NCBI GenBank assembly: GCA_038396585.1 | Contig: CP121691.1 | Location: 3,224,001-3,288,000 of the forward strand | Length of the DNA stretch: 64,000 nt | Source: Vallitaleaceae bacterium 9-2 | GTDB lineage: Bacteria; Bacillota; Clostridia; Lachnospirales; Vallitaleaceae | Direction of reading: 5' to 3' | Shown: piece after piece, positions 52,335 to 61,853 of the stretch | Layout of the letters: each line of letters opens with the position of its first letter | How positions within the stretch are numbered: the first letter of the stretch is position 1 | Program-made: the position numbers and the translations under genes | The notes under the pieces: generated by a model | What the model was told of the DNA's origin: nothing | Seen by the model: the letters and a program-made list of their open reading frames with translations, nothing else | Databases searched by the model: none

Positions 52335-53198
52335 TTATGCTTTGTTGATTGATCCGAACATTTCCATTTTTTCTTTTACTGTATCTTTAATTGCTTGGAA
52401 ACCAGGAGCTAATACTTTACGAGGGTCAAAACCTTTACCTACAAGGTCTTTATCTTCTTCAAAATATTTACGTGTAGCTGCTGTAAATGTTAATTGGCAT
52501 TCTGTGTTTACATTAATCTTAGATACTCCAAGACCGATAGCTTCTTGAACCATCTCTGTAGGAATACCTGTTCCGCCATGAAGAACAAGTGGCATGTCGC
52601 CTGTTAATTTTTGAATTTCATCAAGGGTATCAAAGCTAAGTCCTTGCCAGTTTTCAGGGTACTTACCATGGATATTACCAATACCTGCTGCCAAGAAGTC
52701 GATACCTAAGTCAGCAATACGCTTACATTCATTAGGATCTGCAATCTCTCCTGATCCGACAACACCGTCTTCTTCTCCTCCGATTGAACCAACTTCTGCT
52801 TCAACAGAGATACCTTTTTCATGAGCAATTTTAACGATTTCTTTTGTTTTTTCGATGTTTTCTTCGATGTCATAGTGAGAACCATCAAACATTACTGATG
52901 AGAATCCAGCTTCGATAACTTTAAATGCATGATCATAACTACCATGGTCTAAGTGAAGAGCAACAGGAACTGTAATGTTTAATTCTTTCATCATCCCATT
53001 AACCATTCCTACAACGGTTGCATAGCCACCCATATATTTACCTGCTCCTTCAGATACGCCAAGGATAACGGGTGAATTATTTTCTTGTGCTGTCTCTAAA
53101 ACTGCTTTTGTCCACTCAAGGTTATTGATATTAAATTGTCCTACTGCATACTTTCCTGCTTTTGCTTTTTTGAGCATTTCTGCTGCTGATACTAACAT
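52335..53198 (-). CDS. fba: Class II fructose-1,6-bisphosphate aldolase
   Basis: 287 residues. LHLDHGS (81-87) holds the catalytic aspartate D84 and zinc ligand H85; E134-A-E-V-G and HGGTGIPTE carry further zinc and phosphate-binding residues. Cleaves fructose-1,6-bisphosphate to the two triose phosphates in glycolysis. Strong promoter at 53295-53323. Single gene with a perfect terminator, as expected for a highly expressed enzyme. A tagatose-bisphosphate specificity is less likely but not excluded. Confidence 0.92.
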   Translation of the reverse strand: MLVSAAEMLKKAKAGKYAVGQFNINNLEWTKAVLETAQENNSPVILGVSEGAGKYMGGYATVVGMVNGMMKELNITVPVALHLDHGSYDHAFKVIEAGFSSVMFDGSHYDIEENIEKTKEIVKIAHEKGISVEAEVGSIGGEEDGVVGSGEIADPNECKRIADLGIDFLAAGIGNIHGKYPENWQGLSFDTLDEIQKLTGDMPLVLHGGTGIPTEMVQEAIGLGVSKINVNTECQLTFTAATRKYFEEDKDLVGKGFDPRKVLAPGFQAIKDTVKEKMEMFGSINKA

Positions 53199-53294
53199 TG
53201 AACTACCTCCGTTTTATGGTTTATTTCATTTATTTAAAAACTGCCTAGTTACCTTACCTAACTCAGCTGTCAAACTAAGCTTTATCTGAGAAGA

Positions 53295-53323
53295 ATTATA
53301 CATGAAAACTGTTAATAATTCAA
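53295..53323 (-). promoter_or_regulatory. Promoter of the aldolase gene
   Basis: On the minus strand: TTGAAT (53318-53323), a 17-bp spacer, TATAAT (53295-53300). The leader of about 90 nt contains a weak CTCAG/CTGAG hairpin. Confidence 0.65.
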
Positions 53324-53330
53324 CAACCGT

Positions 53331-54263
53331 TTAAGTCTCACTTAAAATTCTTTCAATACGTCTTTGAATGCCTTCGATTTTTTCATCTTCTTGATTAATC
53401 TCTTGGCGAAGCACTTCATTAATCTCTAGAATCTCAACGACCAACAAACTTAATGAAGACATAAAACTTTCGATTCCATCGTTAAAAGTACTCTCGCTAA
53501 ATGCTTTTCGAATCCATTCATCCGGCATCGCTAAAAAGTGTTTGACTTCTTCGTCATTATAAAGTTTTATACGATTAAGTGCATTGTGAAATTTTCGAAG
53601 TCCCCATTGAACTTTATTGACCATATGCTGTGCCTCATCAATGTGGTTGTATTCTTGGATGACACTTAAACGGTGCCCCTCCTTAACTTTTTCCCAATAC
53701 GTTCGGGCATTTTGAAGATTTTCTTTGGCCACATTAACTTCTGTAATAAGCCATTCTCCTTCACTGACAACTTCTCGCATAGCTCGCTTTTCTTTTTCAT
53801 ACTGATACGCCTGATTAAACATTTGTCGCAGTTGTTGAACTTTTAGCGACGTGTCCTCATCTGTTGTCAGGACAATTTCATTCAAAAGCTCTTCATAGTC
53901 TTGTTCAATCGATACATACGCACATAGTTTTTTATCAATTTCTAAGATGGCATTGGCAATACGCTGTTGCTCATCTTTTAGCTTTTCATATTGAAGCGTT
54001 GCAACGTATAAGTCCTCTTGTTCTTGTGCCAGTTTTTCTACTTTTTTTTCAAGTAGCTCATTAACTATGGAAGAAAACGTCATATCTTCAAGCTCTGCGA
54101 CATCTCTTTTTTCCTCAAGAAGGCTTGTGTAGAGTAATTCTTCCTTCGCATCTAAAACCATCTGCTGCTTTTCTAATAATTGCTTCTTTTCTATTAGGCT
54201 CTGACGTTGATGTCGTCCGTCATTAATACGGATAAACTTTTCTCGAATATACTTTTCATCCAT
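53331..54263 (-). CDS. Cytoplasmic coiled-coil protein of unknown function
   Basis: 310 residues, almost entirely charged alpha-helix with heptad patterns (about 15-140 and 160-310); no signal peptide, no transmembrane segment and no catalytic motif. ATG at 54263 with GAGGG upstream. It lies 30 bp after the PIN-PhoH stop codon on the same strand and is probably co-transcribed. I do not recognise the family; a scaffold or partner role is possible. Confidence 0.65.
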   Translation of the reverse strand: MDEKYIREKFIRINDGRHQRQSLIEKKQLLEKQQMVLDAKEELLYTSLLEEKRDVAELEDMTFSSIVNELLEKKVEKLAQEQEDLYVATLQYEKLKDEQQRIANAILEIDKKLCAYVSIEQDYEELLNEIVLTTDEDTSLKVQQLRQMFNQAYQYEKEKRAMREVVSEGEWLITEVNVAKENLQNARTYWEKVKEGHRLSVIQEYNHIDEAQHMVNKVQWGLRKFHNALNRIKLYNDEEVKHFLAMPDEWIRKAFSESTFNDGIESFMSSLSLLVVEILEINEVLRQEINQEDEKIEGIQRRIERILSET

Positions 54264-54293
54264 GTTTTTCCCTCATTTCTTTTAGCAACGCAT

Positions 54294-55640
54294 CTACATG
54301 CCTTGTTCTGCCACTTTGGCGAGTGGACTACGTTCCACGCGCTTAAGTGTTACATGACCTGTGATATCATATGGTTTCATTTTTTCCACAGTGTATATTA
54401 AGCCATTGGATTTTGAGTCAACATAGTGATTGTCTATCTGATTATCTGAAGGGTCGCCTAAAAAGACGAATTTGGATTCTTTTCCGGCACGGGTCAACAT
54501 GAGTTTGGCTACATGAGGTGTAATCTCTTGGGCTTCATCAACGATGACTAGTGCATTGGTAAATGTTCTTCCCCGCATATAGGTAAATGTTTTCGTCTCG
54601 ATGATACCTCGTTGACGATATTGTTCAATAAAGGATTCAACGGCAAAGCTACGTTCCATTGATACCCCGTCTTTCGTTGTTTCTTTGATATCGGTGAGAT
54701 TTTCTATAGCATCATAAAAACTTCCCATCCACGGTCGGAGTTTTTCCCGCTCATCTCCCGGAAGGTATCCGATATCACTTCCCGCCGCAACAACGGGTCT
54801 TACAAATACAATCTTGCGATATTGATTATTTTCGATGACATTTTGGAGAGCAATCGCCGTTGCCAAAATGGTCTTTCCTGAACCTGCACCACCGACAATA
54901 CTTACAAAGTGAATATCTGGGTCCATTAATAATTCAAAAGCCATTTTCTGTTCTCTATTGAGCGGTGTTAATCCCCAGGCCTTTTCATTGGTATATTTTA
55001 AGGGCACAAGTTTTTCTCCATCAAAACGCGTAAGCACTTCATGTCCTGATTTGGTAGTGCTTTTTATATCTAAAAATGCATTCGGATAAACTTTGCCTTG
55101 TAATTCTTCCGGCAGCGCAAGGCCTTCAGCATAAATCTGATCGATTTCTTGAGATGTCATCGCATAGTCGAGATATCCCTTATAGATTTCATCGGTCATG
55201 ATTTTATCATTTTGATAGTCTTGAACTTCTACACCTAAGCTTTTGGCTTTAATACTCATATAGAGGTCTTTTGTCACCAAAATTGTCGGTATACTTTCGA
55301 CCATCTCAAGATTTTTTGTCACTGCAATAATTTTGGTATCATTTTTGGTTGTATCAATACCATTAGGAAAAATGGTTGTATCCAAGTGGTTTAATTCAAC
55401 GCGTAATGTCCCTCCTGTATCTAAAGGAATTCCTTTTTGAATATCACCTTGTTGCATCAAAACCTGTAATTCTTTGGCAACTTTGCGTGCCGAGAAGCCT
55501 ACGGATCCTTCTCGCGTCTTTAGATTGTCCAATTCTTCAATCGCCAGAATCGGAATGATAATATTATTATCTTCAAAGCTGTGCAAAAAATTAGGATCAT
55601 GAATCATTACATTGGTATCAATGACATAGTTTTTAATCAT
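54294..55640 (-). CDS. PIN-PhoH fusion protein (PhoH2/YlaK-like RNase-helicase)
   Basis: 448 residues. N-terminal PIN domain (YVIDTNVMIHDP; IIPILAIEELDNLK; TKDLYM) with acidic active-site residues, and a C-terminal PhoH ATPase (Walker A GGAGSGKT near 250, FVRPVVAAGSDIGYLPGD, Walker B VIVDEAQE). Proteins of this type cut and unwind RNA. The order PIN then PhoH is the normal one. Ribosome binding site GGAGGAATG precedes the start. The thymidine kinase gene lies 31 bp upstream in the same direction. Confidence 0.9.
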   Translation of the reverse strand: MIKNYVIDTNVMIHDPNFLHSFEDNNIIIPILAIEELDNLKTREGSVGFSARKVAKELQVLMQQGDIQKGIPLDTGGTLRVELNHLDTTIFPNGIDTTKNDTKIIAVTKNLEMVESIPTILVTKDLYMSIKAKSLGVEVQDYQNDKIMTDEIYKGYLDYAMTSQEIDQIYAEGLALPEELQGKVYPNAFLDIKSTTKSGHEVLTRFDGEKLVPLKYTNEKAWGLTPLNREQKMAFELLMDPDIHFVSIVGGAGSGKTILATAIALQNVIENNQYRKIVFVRPVVAAGSDIGYLPGDEREKLRPWMGSFYDAIENLTDIKETTKDGVSMERSFAVESFIEQYRQRGIIETKTFTYMRGRTFTNALVIVDEAQEITPHVAKLMLTRAGKESKFVFLGDPSDNQIDNHYVDSKSNGLIYTVEKMKPYDITGHVTLKRVERSPLAKVAEQGM

Positions 55641-55671
55641 AGGTCATTCCTCCTTAATGATGCGAATGCAG

Positions 55672-56247
55672 TTAGTTTAAAGGATGGGCATAATGTTTAT
55701 AACACACCGGAACGTATTTTTCCAGTCCGCCAATATCAATCGGATTCCCCTCATAAACCGGAGTGCCATCGACAAGCTTTAAATTATGTGTTGCCTTACT
55801 GTTACAATACCAGCACACGGTCTTAATCTCTTCTAGCTTATCTGCTAAGGCTAATAATTGTTTAGATGCTTCAAAAAGTTCTAGCGTATAGCTTACGCGC
55901 AATCCATAACAAATTACCGGCGTATTATAGGTTAGTGTAATCTCGCGAAGCTGATTAACATGCTCTTTTGTCATCATTTGAACTTCATCGACCAAGACAC
56001 AGTCAATCTTTTCATGTTGCTTAATATGTTCATGAAAAACATCAAGGACATTGGTAGAATCTTGAATAATCTCTGCTTCCATTTTAAAACCGGCACGGGT
56101 TGAGATATATCCGTCACTTCGTGTGTCCATGCCTGGAATCATAAGTAAGACTTTTTTCCCCTGCGTCTCATAATTATGTGCTGTTGCAATTAAATTTAAC
56201 GATTTTGCTGAAAAAACCGTTCCGTATTTAAAAAATAATTTTGCCAT
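55672..56247 (-). CDS. tdk: Thymidine kinase (type II) with variant P-loop
   Basis: 191 residues, normal length. The P-loop reads GTVFSAKS (9-16), lacking the glycine before lysine that is standard (GKS/T). Other family features are kept: VLVDEVQMM, CYGLRVSYTLELFEASKQLL, and zinc ligands CWYC plus CYKH near the end. It phosphorylates thymidine for salvage. The variant loop may be a lineage feature rather than loss of function, since the rest is well conserved. Confidence 0.87.
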   Translation of the reverse strand: MAKLFFKYGTVFSAKSLNLIATAHNYETQGKKVLLMIPGMDTRSDGYISTRAGFKMEAEIIQDSTNVLDVFHEHIKQHEKIDCVLVDEVQMMTKEHVNQLREITLTYNTPVICYGLRVSYTLELFEASKQLLALADKLEEIKTVCWYCNSKATHNLKLVDGTPVYEGNPIDIGGLEKYVPVCYKHYAHPLN

Positions 56248-56315
56248 AATATTCCTTCCTTATATTCTAATTATACTCTAATTTACATATTTTTTAAATA
56301 ATTTTCTGTAACTAA

Positions 56316-58529
56316 TCACTTTCTTACACTAATCACTGATAATTCATGCAATGCCCGTGTACATACAGTATAATACAATTGCTTTTCACGTTCTTGTTGA
56401 TAGTGGTATAGTTGATCTGTTACCACATATACACAGTCAAACTCTAATCCCTTTGCTAAGTAACTAGGAATTACAATAGTCCCTTTTTTATACAGTTGCT
56501 CTTCATTATCCAAAAGTCCTATGGTATCATGCGAACCTAGAAGTTCATGAATCTGACGTGCGTGTTCTTTTGTCTTACCTATAATCGCAACAGAGCGATA
56601 GCCGTCCGCTTTATTTTCTTGAATTTTCTCTAGGAGGAGCTGGCGAAGCTTCGCCTCTGATTCCACTGAGGCCACCATAGGCTCTTTTCCATCACGTAAA
56701 GCATTTTCCGCCACAGGTTTTCCTAAAATTTTATGGCAAAAAGCACTGATTTGCTGTGTGGAACGATACGTTTTTTCCAAACGAATATGCTTGGGCTCTT
56801 TTCCGAGAAAATCTTCAATATCACCACTGACATTTGATGACATGTAGGGATGAATGCTTTGATTTGGGTCTCCTAAAAGTGTATACTTTGCATGCCCATA
56901 GATAAGCTTAATAATTTGATAATGTAATAATGTGTAATCTTGGGCTTCATCTATGAATACATATTTAACTTTATGTACTTCCTTGATGCGGTCCAACCGC
57001 CCCTTCATATATAAAATAGCCAATGCATCTTCAAAGTACAAATCTGTTCCCACTTGCGCCATATTTTGTTCAGTTAAAAAGCTATTATACAAGTCTAATA
57101 AGTCCAATGAAGTCATTTTTCGGATTTGACGGGTAATGGGTTTAAACTGTTTTTTAAGATAGGCTATTTTTTTCTTCTTAATCTCACGCTTAGTGTAATA
57201 TGTATCCGCATTAATCAACTCTTGTTCATATCGATACGCAACAGCTTGACGAACAGCTTGAACTTTAGACATCAGTCGATTTCTAACTTGCAATAATCTC
57301 GATGAACATTTTATCACACCTGCACAATCATTATACGCTTGGCGAATCTCATCCGCCGACAAGATGACTTGCTTTTCATAGAAGATGTCTTTAAAAAAGT
57401 CATCTTGAGCTTCAATTTTATCAATGAATGTGTTAAGTGCTTGAATAAACTCCACCGATGATTTTATCTTAAGTTCTTGAATGCGTCGGTCTGTATCATG
57501 ATCTATTCCTGGGGTGAGCAGATATTCCATCTGGGCATAATACGATTCAATCGAATGCCATCTAGACACTAATATCGGTTGTTCATATTCCCCTTCAATC
57601 TGTAAATGTTCTGTTGTGTGATCTGTTCGCCCTAGATTGTCTTGGATATAGTCACTAAAGGTAATCGTCTCTGCATTGGCTTCGCCTAGCTCGGGAAGTA
57701 CATGAGAGATATAATCGCTAAAGATATCATTCGGCGTAAAAATAAGTATATCTGAAGCCATTATTTTCTCACGATTTTTATATAAAAGATACGCAATTCG
57801 GTGCAGAGCGATGGATGTTTTACCACTTCCTGCTGCCCCACTTACGACTAAGGCGTCAGAGCTCTCATCACGAATAACGGCGTTTTGCTCTTTTTGAATC
57901 GTCGTGATGATTGTTTTCATCTTATCATCTGTACTTTTTGCTAACGCTTCTTTTAGCATATCGTCCATAATATTAATACTTGAATCAAACATATATTTAA
58001 TTGTATCGTACTCAATTTTAAAGTGTCGCTTGTTTAAAATTTCCCCGTGAATAATTCCTGAAGGCGCTTGATAAGAAACCTTGCCTTCTTCATAATCATA
58101 AAAAAGACTACATATAGGCGCACGCCAGTCGTAGATCAAGAATTCGTATTTATTCTTGTCCACTAAGGATGCAGAACCAATGTAGATCTCTTCTTCATCT
58201 AAGCCTTCTTCTATAAAATTAATCTTTGCAAAATATGCTGACTTTTGGAGATTATCCAGTTGTCGGCGTCGTTGCATCTGATACTCCATGGCATTTTCAA
58301 TATTTTGTCCCATGGTTTGGTACTGATGCAAGACTGCCGCACCTTCAAGGTCCACTGTAGATTCCGTCTCAAACTTAAACTCTGACAGCATATTTTTGTT
58401 AATCTCTTTTAAGGATTCTTTTTGCTCAATTACTTTATCCTCAGTTGCCTGTATCTCTTGTTGAATTTGCTGATGAACATAATTAAGCCGTCGCTGTTCA
58501 TGTTCACGTTCTCTTGTTTCCATATTCAT
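56316..58529 (-). CDS. helD: HelD-like UvrD-family RNA polymerase recycling ATPase
   Basis: 737 residues from the ATG at 58529, 5 bp after GGAGG. The N-terminal coiled coil (about 1-60) is the HelD arm that enters the RNA polymerase secondary channel; then Walker A SGAAGSGKTSIALHR near 235, Walker B VFIDEAQDYT and a C-terminal motif VI region (QLYYTVCTRALHEL). HelD removes stalled RNA polymerase from DNA, and in some species gives rifamycin resistance. The YNYR-like DWRAPICSLFYD motif is typical of this family. Confidence 0.88.
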   Translation of the reverse strand: MNMETREREHEQRRLNYVHQQIQQEIQATEDKVIEQKESLKEINKNMLSEFKFETESTVDLEGAAVLHQYQTMGQNIENAMEYQMQRRRQLDNLQKSAYFAKINFIEEGLDEEEIYIGSASLVDKNKYEFLIYDWRAPICSLFYDYEEGKVSYQAPSGIIHGEILNKRHFKIEYDTIKYMFDSSINIMDDMLKEALAKSTDDKMKTIITTIQKEQNAVIRDESSDALVVSGAAGSGKTSIALHRIAYLLYKNREKIMASDILIFTPNDIFSDYISHVLPELGEANAETITFSDYIQDNLGRTDHTTEHLQIEGEYEQPILVSRWHSIESYYAQMEYLLTPGIDHDTDRRIQELKIKSSVEFIQALNTFIDKIEAQDDFFKDIFYEKQVILSADEIRQAYNDCAGVIKCSSRLLQVRNRLMSKVQAVRQAVAYRYEQELINADTYYTKREIKKKKIAYLKKQFKPITRQIRKMTSLDLLDLYNSFLTEQNMAQVGTDLYFEDALAILYMKGRLDRIKEVHKVKYVFIDEAQDYTLLHYQIIKLIYGHAKYTLLGDPNQSIHPYMSSNVSGDIEDFLGKEPKHIRLEKTYRSTQQISAFCHKILGKPVAENALRDGKEPMVASVESEAKLRQLLLEKIQENKADGYRSVAIIGKTKEHARQIHELLGSHDTIGLLDNEEQLYKKGTIVIPSYLAKGLEFDCVYVVTDQLYHYQQEREKQLYYTVCTRALHELSVISVRK

Positions 58530-58561
58530 AGAATCCTCCGGTTATAGCCCAGTGTATTGAA

Positions 58562-59641
58562 TTAGTCTTTCATAAAATAGACCCCATCAACCACTTTATA
58601 TATCGTTTTCCCTTTAAATGGTCGTGTATTAAAAAATATACACGTATCGACAGAATTTTGTCCTCGCAATGTATATTTTACTGCTTTAATAGCTTTTTCG
58701 TTCGGTTTGGTTTCATCAAAGCTTGATTTATGTGCAGGTGGAAACTGTACCGCCCATTCTCTATTAAAAATCACACCATCCACAGAGCTTCCAAAATACT
58801 TATGGGACATGCGATTCATAACAACACTTGCAACCCCATGATGTACTTCATAGCTTGTGTCTCCTGATTCAAGCATAACTAACTTAGCAAAGTTCTGCAG
58901 TTCATCATATGTATAAAAGCGATTATCCATATACTTGGCATCGACCTTAATCGTTGGATGTATCAATCCCACTGTATAATATGTCTGATCCCAAATAACT
59001 TCAAAATCCAATAGTTCTGTAAAAAACTTTAACGGAACCATCATGCGTTCTTCAAAAAGTACGATAGGTGATCCTATCGACTGAATCTGTCCATTGACAA
59101 CAACATCTGATGTATTAAGTAAGAATTGTAAAGTATGTCCACGACCTGATACGGTTGCAACTAAATTCTCTTCATCCCACATAATATCTGTCAAACCAAA
59201 AGCTTCTGCTACAGGTCTTAGCGAAACATATGTCGTATCCATATAGATAAATGCATCTACATCCATCTTCAAATATCCACGTTGAATCAAAATATCAATC
59301 GGCATGTAGCCTTCTTGTGTTGCTGCATCCAGTTCAACTTGATACGCCTCTGATAATTCTTCTACTCCAACAAATGCCGGCACTTCTTCTGTTATAGATA
59401 CTTCCTCCGACTCCGGTACTTCCTCCGACTCCGGCACTCCACCCTTTGAATCGTCCAAATTCTCGTCTGCTGCTGCTTCTGCTGCTTCTTCATCTGTTGC
59501 TTCTTCGTCTATCTCTGCTTGTATATCTTCTTCAAGAATTGATTCCTCTTGTGTTTCTTGGCTTGTCTCCTGTGCACTAATGATCGTCATCGATAACGTC
59601 ATCACGAGTATAGTTAGAAATATTATACGTATATTTTTCAT
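58562..59641 (-). CDS. Secreted SleB-type cell wall hydrolase with copper-amine-oxidase-N domain
   Basis: 359 residues. Signal peptide (IIFLTILVMTLSMTIISA), a Glu-rich linker with a short repeat (EEVPESEEVP), a copper-amine-oxidase-like N domain (about 140-235; YVSLRPVAEAFGL, MVPLKFFTELLDF), which is a common wall-associated module, and a C-terminal hydrolase 2/SleB domain (LVMLESGDTSYEVHHGVASVVMNR). It probably cuts peptidoglycan as a lytic transglycosylase or muramidase in growth or spore germination. No ypeB partner is adjacent. Confidence 0.85.
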   Translation of the reverse strand: MKNIRIIFLTILVMTLSMTIISAQETSQETQEESILEEDIQAEIDEEATDEEAAEAAADENLDDSKGGVPESEEVPESEEVSITEEVPAFVGVEELSEAYQVELDAATQEGYMPIDILIQRGYLKMDVDAFIYMDTTYVSLRPVAEAFGLTDIMWDEENLVATVSGRGHTLQFLLNTSDVVVNGQIQSIGSPIVLFEERMMVPLKFFTELLDFEVIWDQTYYTVGLIHPTIKVDAKYMDNRFYTYDELQNFAKLVMLESGDTSYEVHHGVASVVMNRMSHKYFGSSVDGVIFNREWAVQFPPAHKSSFDETKPNEKAIKAVKYTLRGQNSVDTCIFFNTRPFKGKTIYKVVDGVYFMKD

Positions 59642-59754
59642 ATTTCCTTCCTTTCTTTACTTTTTTCTTAGAGGCTTTCCAAAAACCATTTTAATATTAT
59701 ACATCAAAACCACATCGATTAGCAACTTTTGTGTCAAATAAGCTATGAAACACA

Positions 59755-59797
59755 AAAAAACAGATAAGCAATGGAGGACTTTAACCATTGCTTATCT
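59755..59797 (-). terminator. Terminator of the alcohol dehydrogenase operon
   Basis: A 13-bp perfect stem: AGATAAGCAATGG (59762-59774) with CCATTGCTTATCT (59785-59797), 10-nt loop. A T run follows on the minus strand, about 35 bp after the stop of the dehydrogenase gene. Confidence 0.85.
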
Positions 59798-59831
59798 ATC
59801 GGATAATTGTCTTGTTTGTACCACCTATACA

Positions 59832-60995
59832 TTAATTGTCTATTCCTTCATAACACATTCGATAAAACATTACGCCCTTTTCCTTGGTCATGTTCGCCGG
59901 GGATACACGTGTTGCAAATGCGTCGAGTGACTGAGTTGCCCATGTCTGCACATGGGAAAAGTAGTCCTCTCGGTCAATACCCAGTTCTTGAAAGGTAAGG
60001 GGTAATTGCAGTTCTTGTTTTAGGGCAAATATATGCTGTATAAGATGTCTTGTAAGTTCTTGTGTCGTCCCTTGATAACCAAGTCGCTTCGCCAACGTCG
60101 CATACTCTTTTTGTTCATCACAGATTTTTATGGCATAGGGAAGCATCAGTGTACAGATTTGTCCATGTCCAATTTGATACATTGCCCCGGGGTGATCATA
60201 GGAATGGACAATGCCGGTACAAGCATTTGTAATTGCAACACCAGCTAACGCTGCTGCAACATGGATTTTTTCTCTTGCTGCTTTTTGTTTATGACTTTTT
60301 GCTGCAAGAGCGCTTGTTAGATTCTCTATAATATCTACTGCGGCTTCTAATGCAATACTTTTTATCATTTCTGATGCATTGGTAGCAACACTTGCTTCAA
60401 TAGCATGGGTCAGCGCATCCATGCTTGTTGATATGAATAGTGCATCCGAAAGCGTATCTGTAAGATTGGCATCAATAATTGCGTAATGAGGAATTAGTCC
60501 GGGATCTAGCATCAGTTTTTTTGTCTTTGATGCTTCATCAATAAAAACCGCTACCGAGGTTGCTTCTGATCCCGTTCCACTTGTTGTAGGTGCTGCAACA
60601 TGTATAGCTTTTTTCCCAAGGGGTGGTAGGGAATACGGTATCAGTGCTTCCTCAAACGTTAGCGTCGGGTTTTCATAGAATAGGTGTATGGCTTTTGCCG
60701 TGTCTAGCACACTGCCGCCGCCGATAGCAAGAATCATATCCGGTTGAAATTGCCTGACTTTTTCCATGTGCTTGAATATATCTTGCGCACAAGGTTCGCC
60801 ACTAATTTGGGCCAAGATGCAATATTCTCCTTCAAGTGCTTTAACGCTTTGTTCAATCGTTTGTTCTACATCGCTCGTATAGCTTTTCCCGCCGCGTATT
60901 ATTCCTATTTTCTTCTTGCCCAAGCTTTTTATAAACGTTAGCGCTCCGCGCCCTACAACAAAGTCCGGCATATGTATTCTAGTGATTTTTTGCAT
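59832..60995 (-). CDS. Iron-containing alcohol dehydrogenase
   Basis: 387 residues. GGGSVLDTAKA binds NAD(P); iron ligands are in DALTHAIEA (D and H) and the H-rich GIVHSYDHPGAMYQIGHGQIC. Members reduce aldehydes or oxidise alcohols and diols in fermentation. Co-directional with, and 18 bp after, the RibF-like gene. The substrate is unknown; the downstream terminator closes the unit. Confidence 0.88.
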   Translation of the reverse strand: MQKITRIHMPDFVVGRGALTFIKSLGKKKIGIIRGGKSYTSDVEQTIEQSVKALEGEYCILAQISGEPCAQDIFKHMEKVRQFQPDMILAIGGGSVLDTAKAIHLFYENPTLTFEEALIPYSLPPLGKKAIHVAAPTTSGTGSEATSVAVFIDEASKTKKLMLDPGLIPHYAIIDANLTDTLSDALFISTSMDALTHAIEASVATNASEMIKSIALEAAVDIIENLTSALAAKSHKQKAAREKIHVAAALAGVAITNACTGIVHSYDHPGAMYQIGHGQICTLMLPYAIKICDEQKEYATLAKRLGYQGTTQELTRHLIQHIFALKQELQLPLTFQELGIDREDYFSHVQTWATQSLDAFATRVSPANMTKEKGVMFYRMCYEGIDN

Positions 60996-61013
60996 CTTTT
61001 CCCCTTTCTATGA

Positions 61014-61841
61014 TTAGTGGCTATCAAAAAAAGCTCGCGTCTGGTCCAAATCTTTTTGAACCTGGTTTTGGACTTCTTCCAATCCCGAAAACTTCTTTAC
61101 GCCTCGGATAAAAAAGTGCGTCTCTAAGACTAGTCTGCGTCCATAGAGGTCTCTTGCAAAGTCAAGAAGGTAGGTCTCAATCGTAATCCTCTTATCATTA
61201 TCAACACTTGGTCGTCCGCCAATATTGGTAAGTCCTTTAAACTTCTCTCCTTCTATCTCTGTGCACGTAGCATAAACCCCTTCTTTTGGATGTCTTTTTT
61301 CAGCGCAGACGCCTAGATTTGCCGTCGGCATACCTACGGTTCTTCCTAACGCTTTTCCATGCTCTACAAACCCAATCATAAAATATGGATGTCCGCAAAG
61401 TGCTTTAAATAGCTCAAAATCACAGCTTTCAAAACTTTCTTCTACCCAAGTATTCGTGATGACACTTCCTTCATGCTTTACGTTCTCCACTAGCTCTACA
61501 TCCACTTGATGTTCTTGAGCAATTTTTTCTAAACTCTTGTCTCCCCCTGTTACTAGCATCTTTACATCTAAATCTTTTAAGATTGCCTCTAATGACGCTT
61601 CTTTTGAAATAAATAGTTCTACCCCTAGATGTTTAACTAAGTACGCTTTTTCTTCTTCTGTCAATAAAACCGACTTTTTGTCTTTATTATATAAACTTAC
61701 AACCACAGGCTTTAATTGCTTCTCATGCGCAATGTTCACCATATGTTTTATTAGAGCTTTATGTCCTCTATGCATTGATGCAAATTGTCCAACAACTATA
61801 CAGGTGTTTTTATCTTTTTCCATTTTATATGTATGATTCAT
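61014..61841 (-). CDS. RibF-like FAD synthetase/riboflavin kinase with altered first motif
   Basis: 275 residues, somewhat shorter than the usual 300-315. The N-terminal adenylyltransferase fold keeps the H-x-x-H signature (H24-R-G-H27), but the usual G-x-F-D-G reads GQFAS, so the Asp-Gly is lost. The C-terminal riboflavin kinase domain looks intact (GRTVGMPTANL, GVYA, TNIGGRPSV). It may be a second RibF copy with kinase activity only, or with changed specificity. Start at 61841 with AAGGAG before it. Between an APC permease and an alcohol dehydrogenase, which is not the usual truB-ribF-rpsO context. Confidence 0.8.
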   Translation of the reverse strand: MNHTYKMEKDKNTCIVVGQFASMHRGHKALIKHMVNIAHEKQLKPVVVSLYNKDKKSVLLTEEEKAYLVKHLGVELFISKEASLEAILKDLDVKMLVTGGDKSLEKIAQEHQVDVELVENVKHEGSVITNTWVEESFESCDFELFKALCGHPYFMIGFVEHGKALGRTVGMPTANLGVCAEKRHPKEGVYATCTEIEGEKFKGLTNIGGRPSVDNDKRITIETYLLDFARDLYGRRLVLETHFFIRGVKKFSGLEEVQNQVQKDLDQTRAFFDSH

Positions 61842-61853
61842 AGCAGCTCCTTT

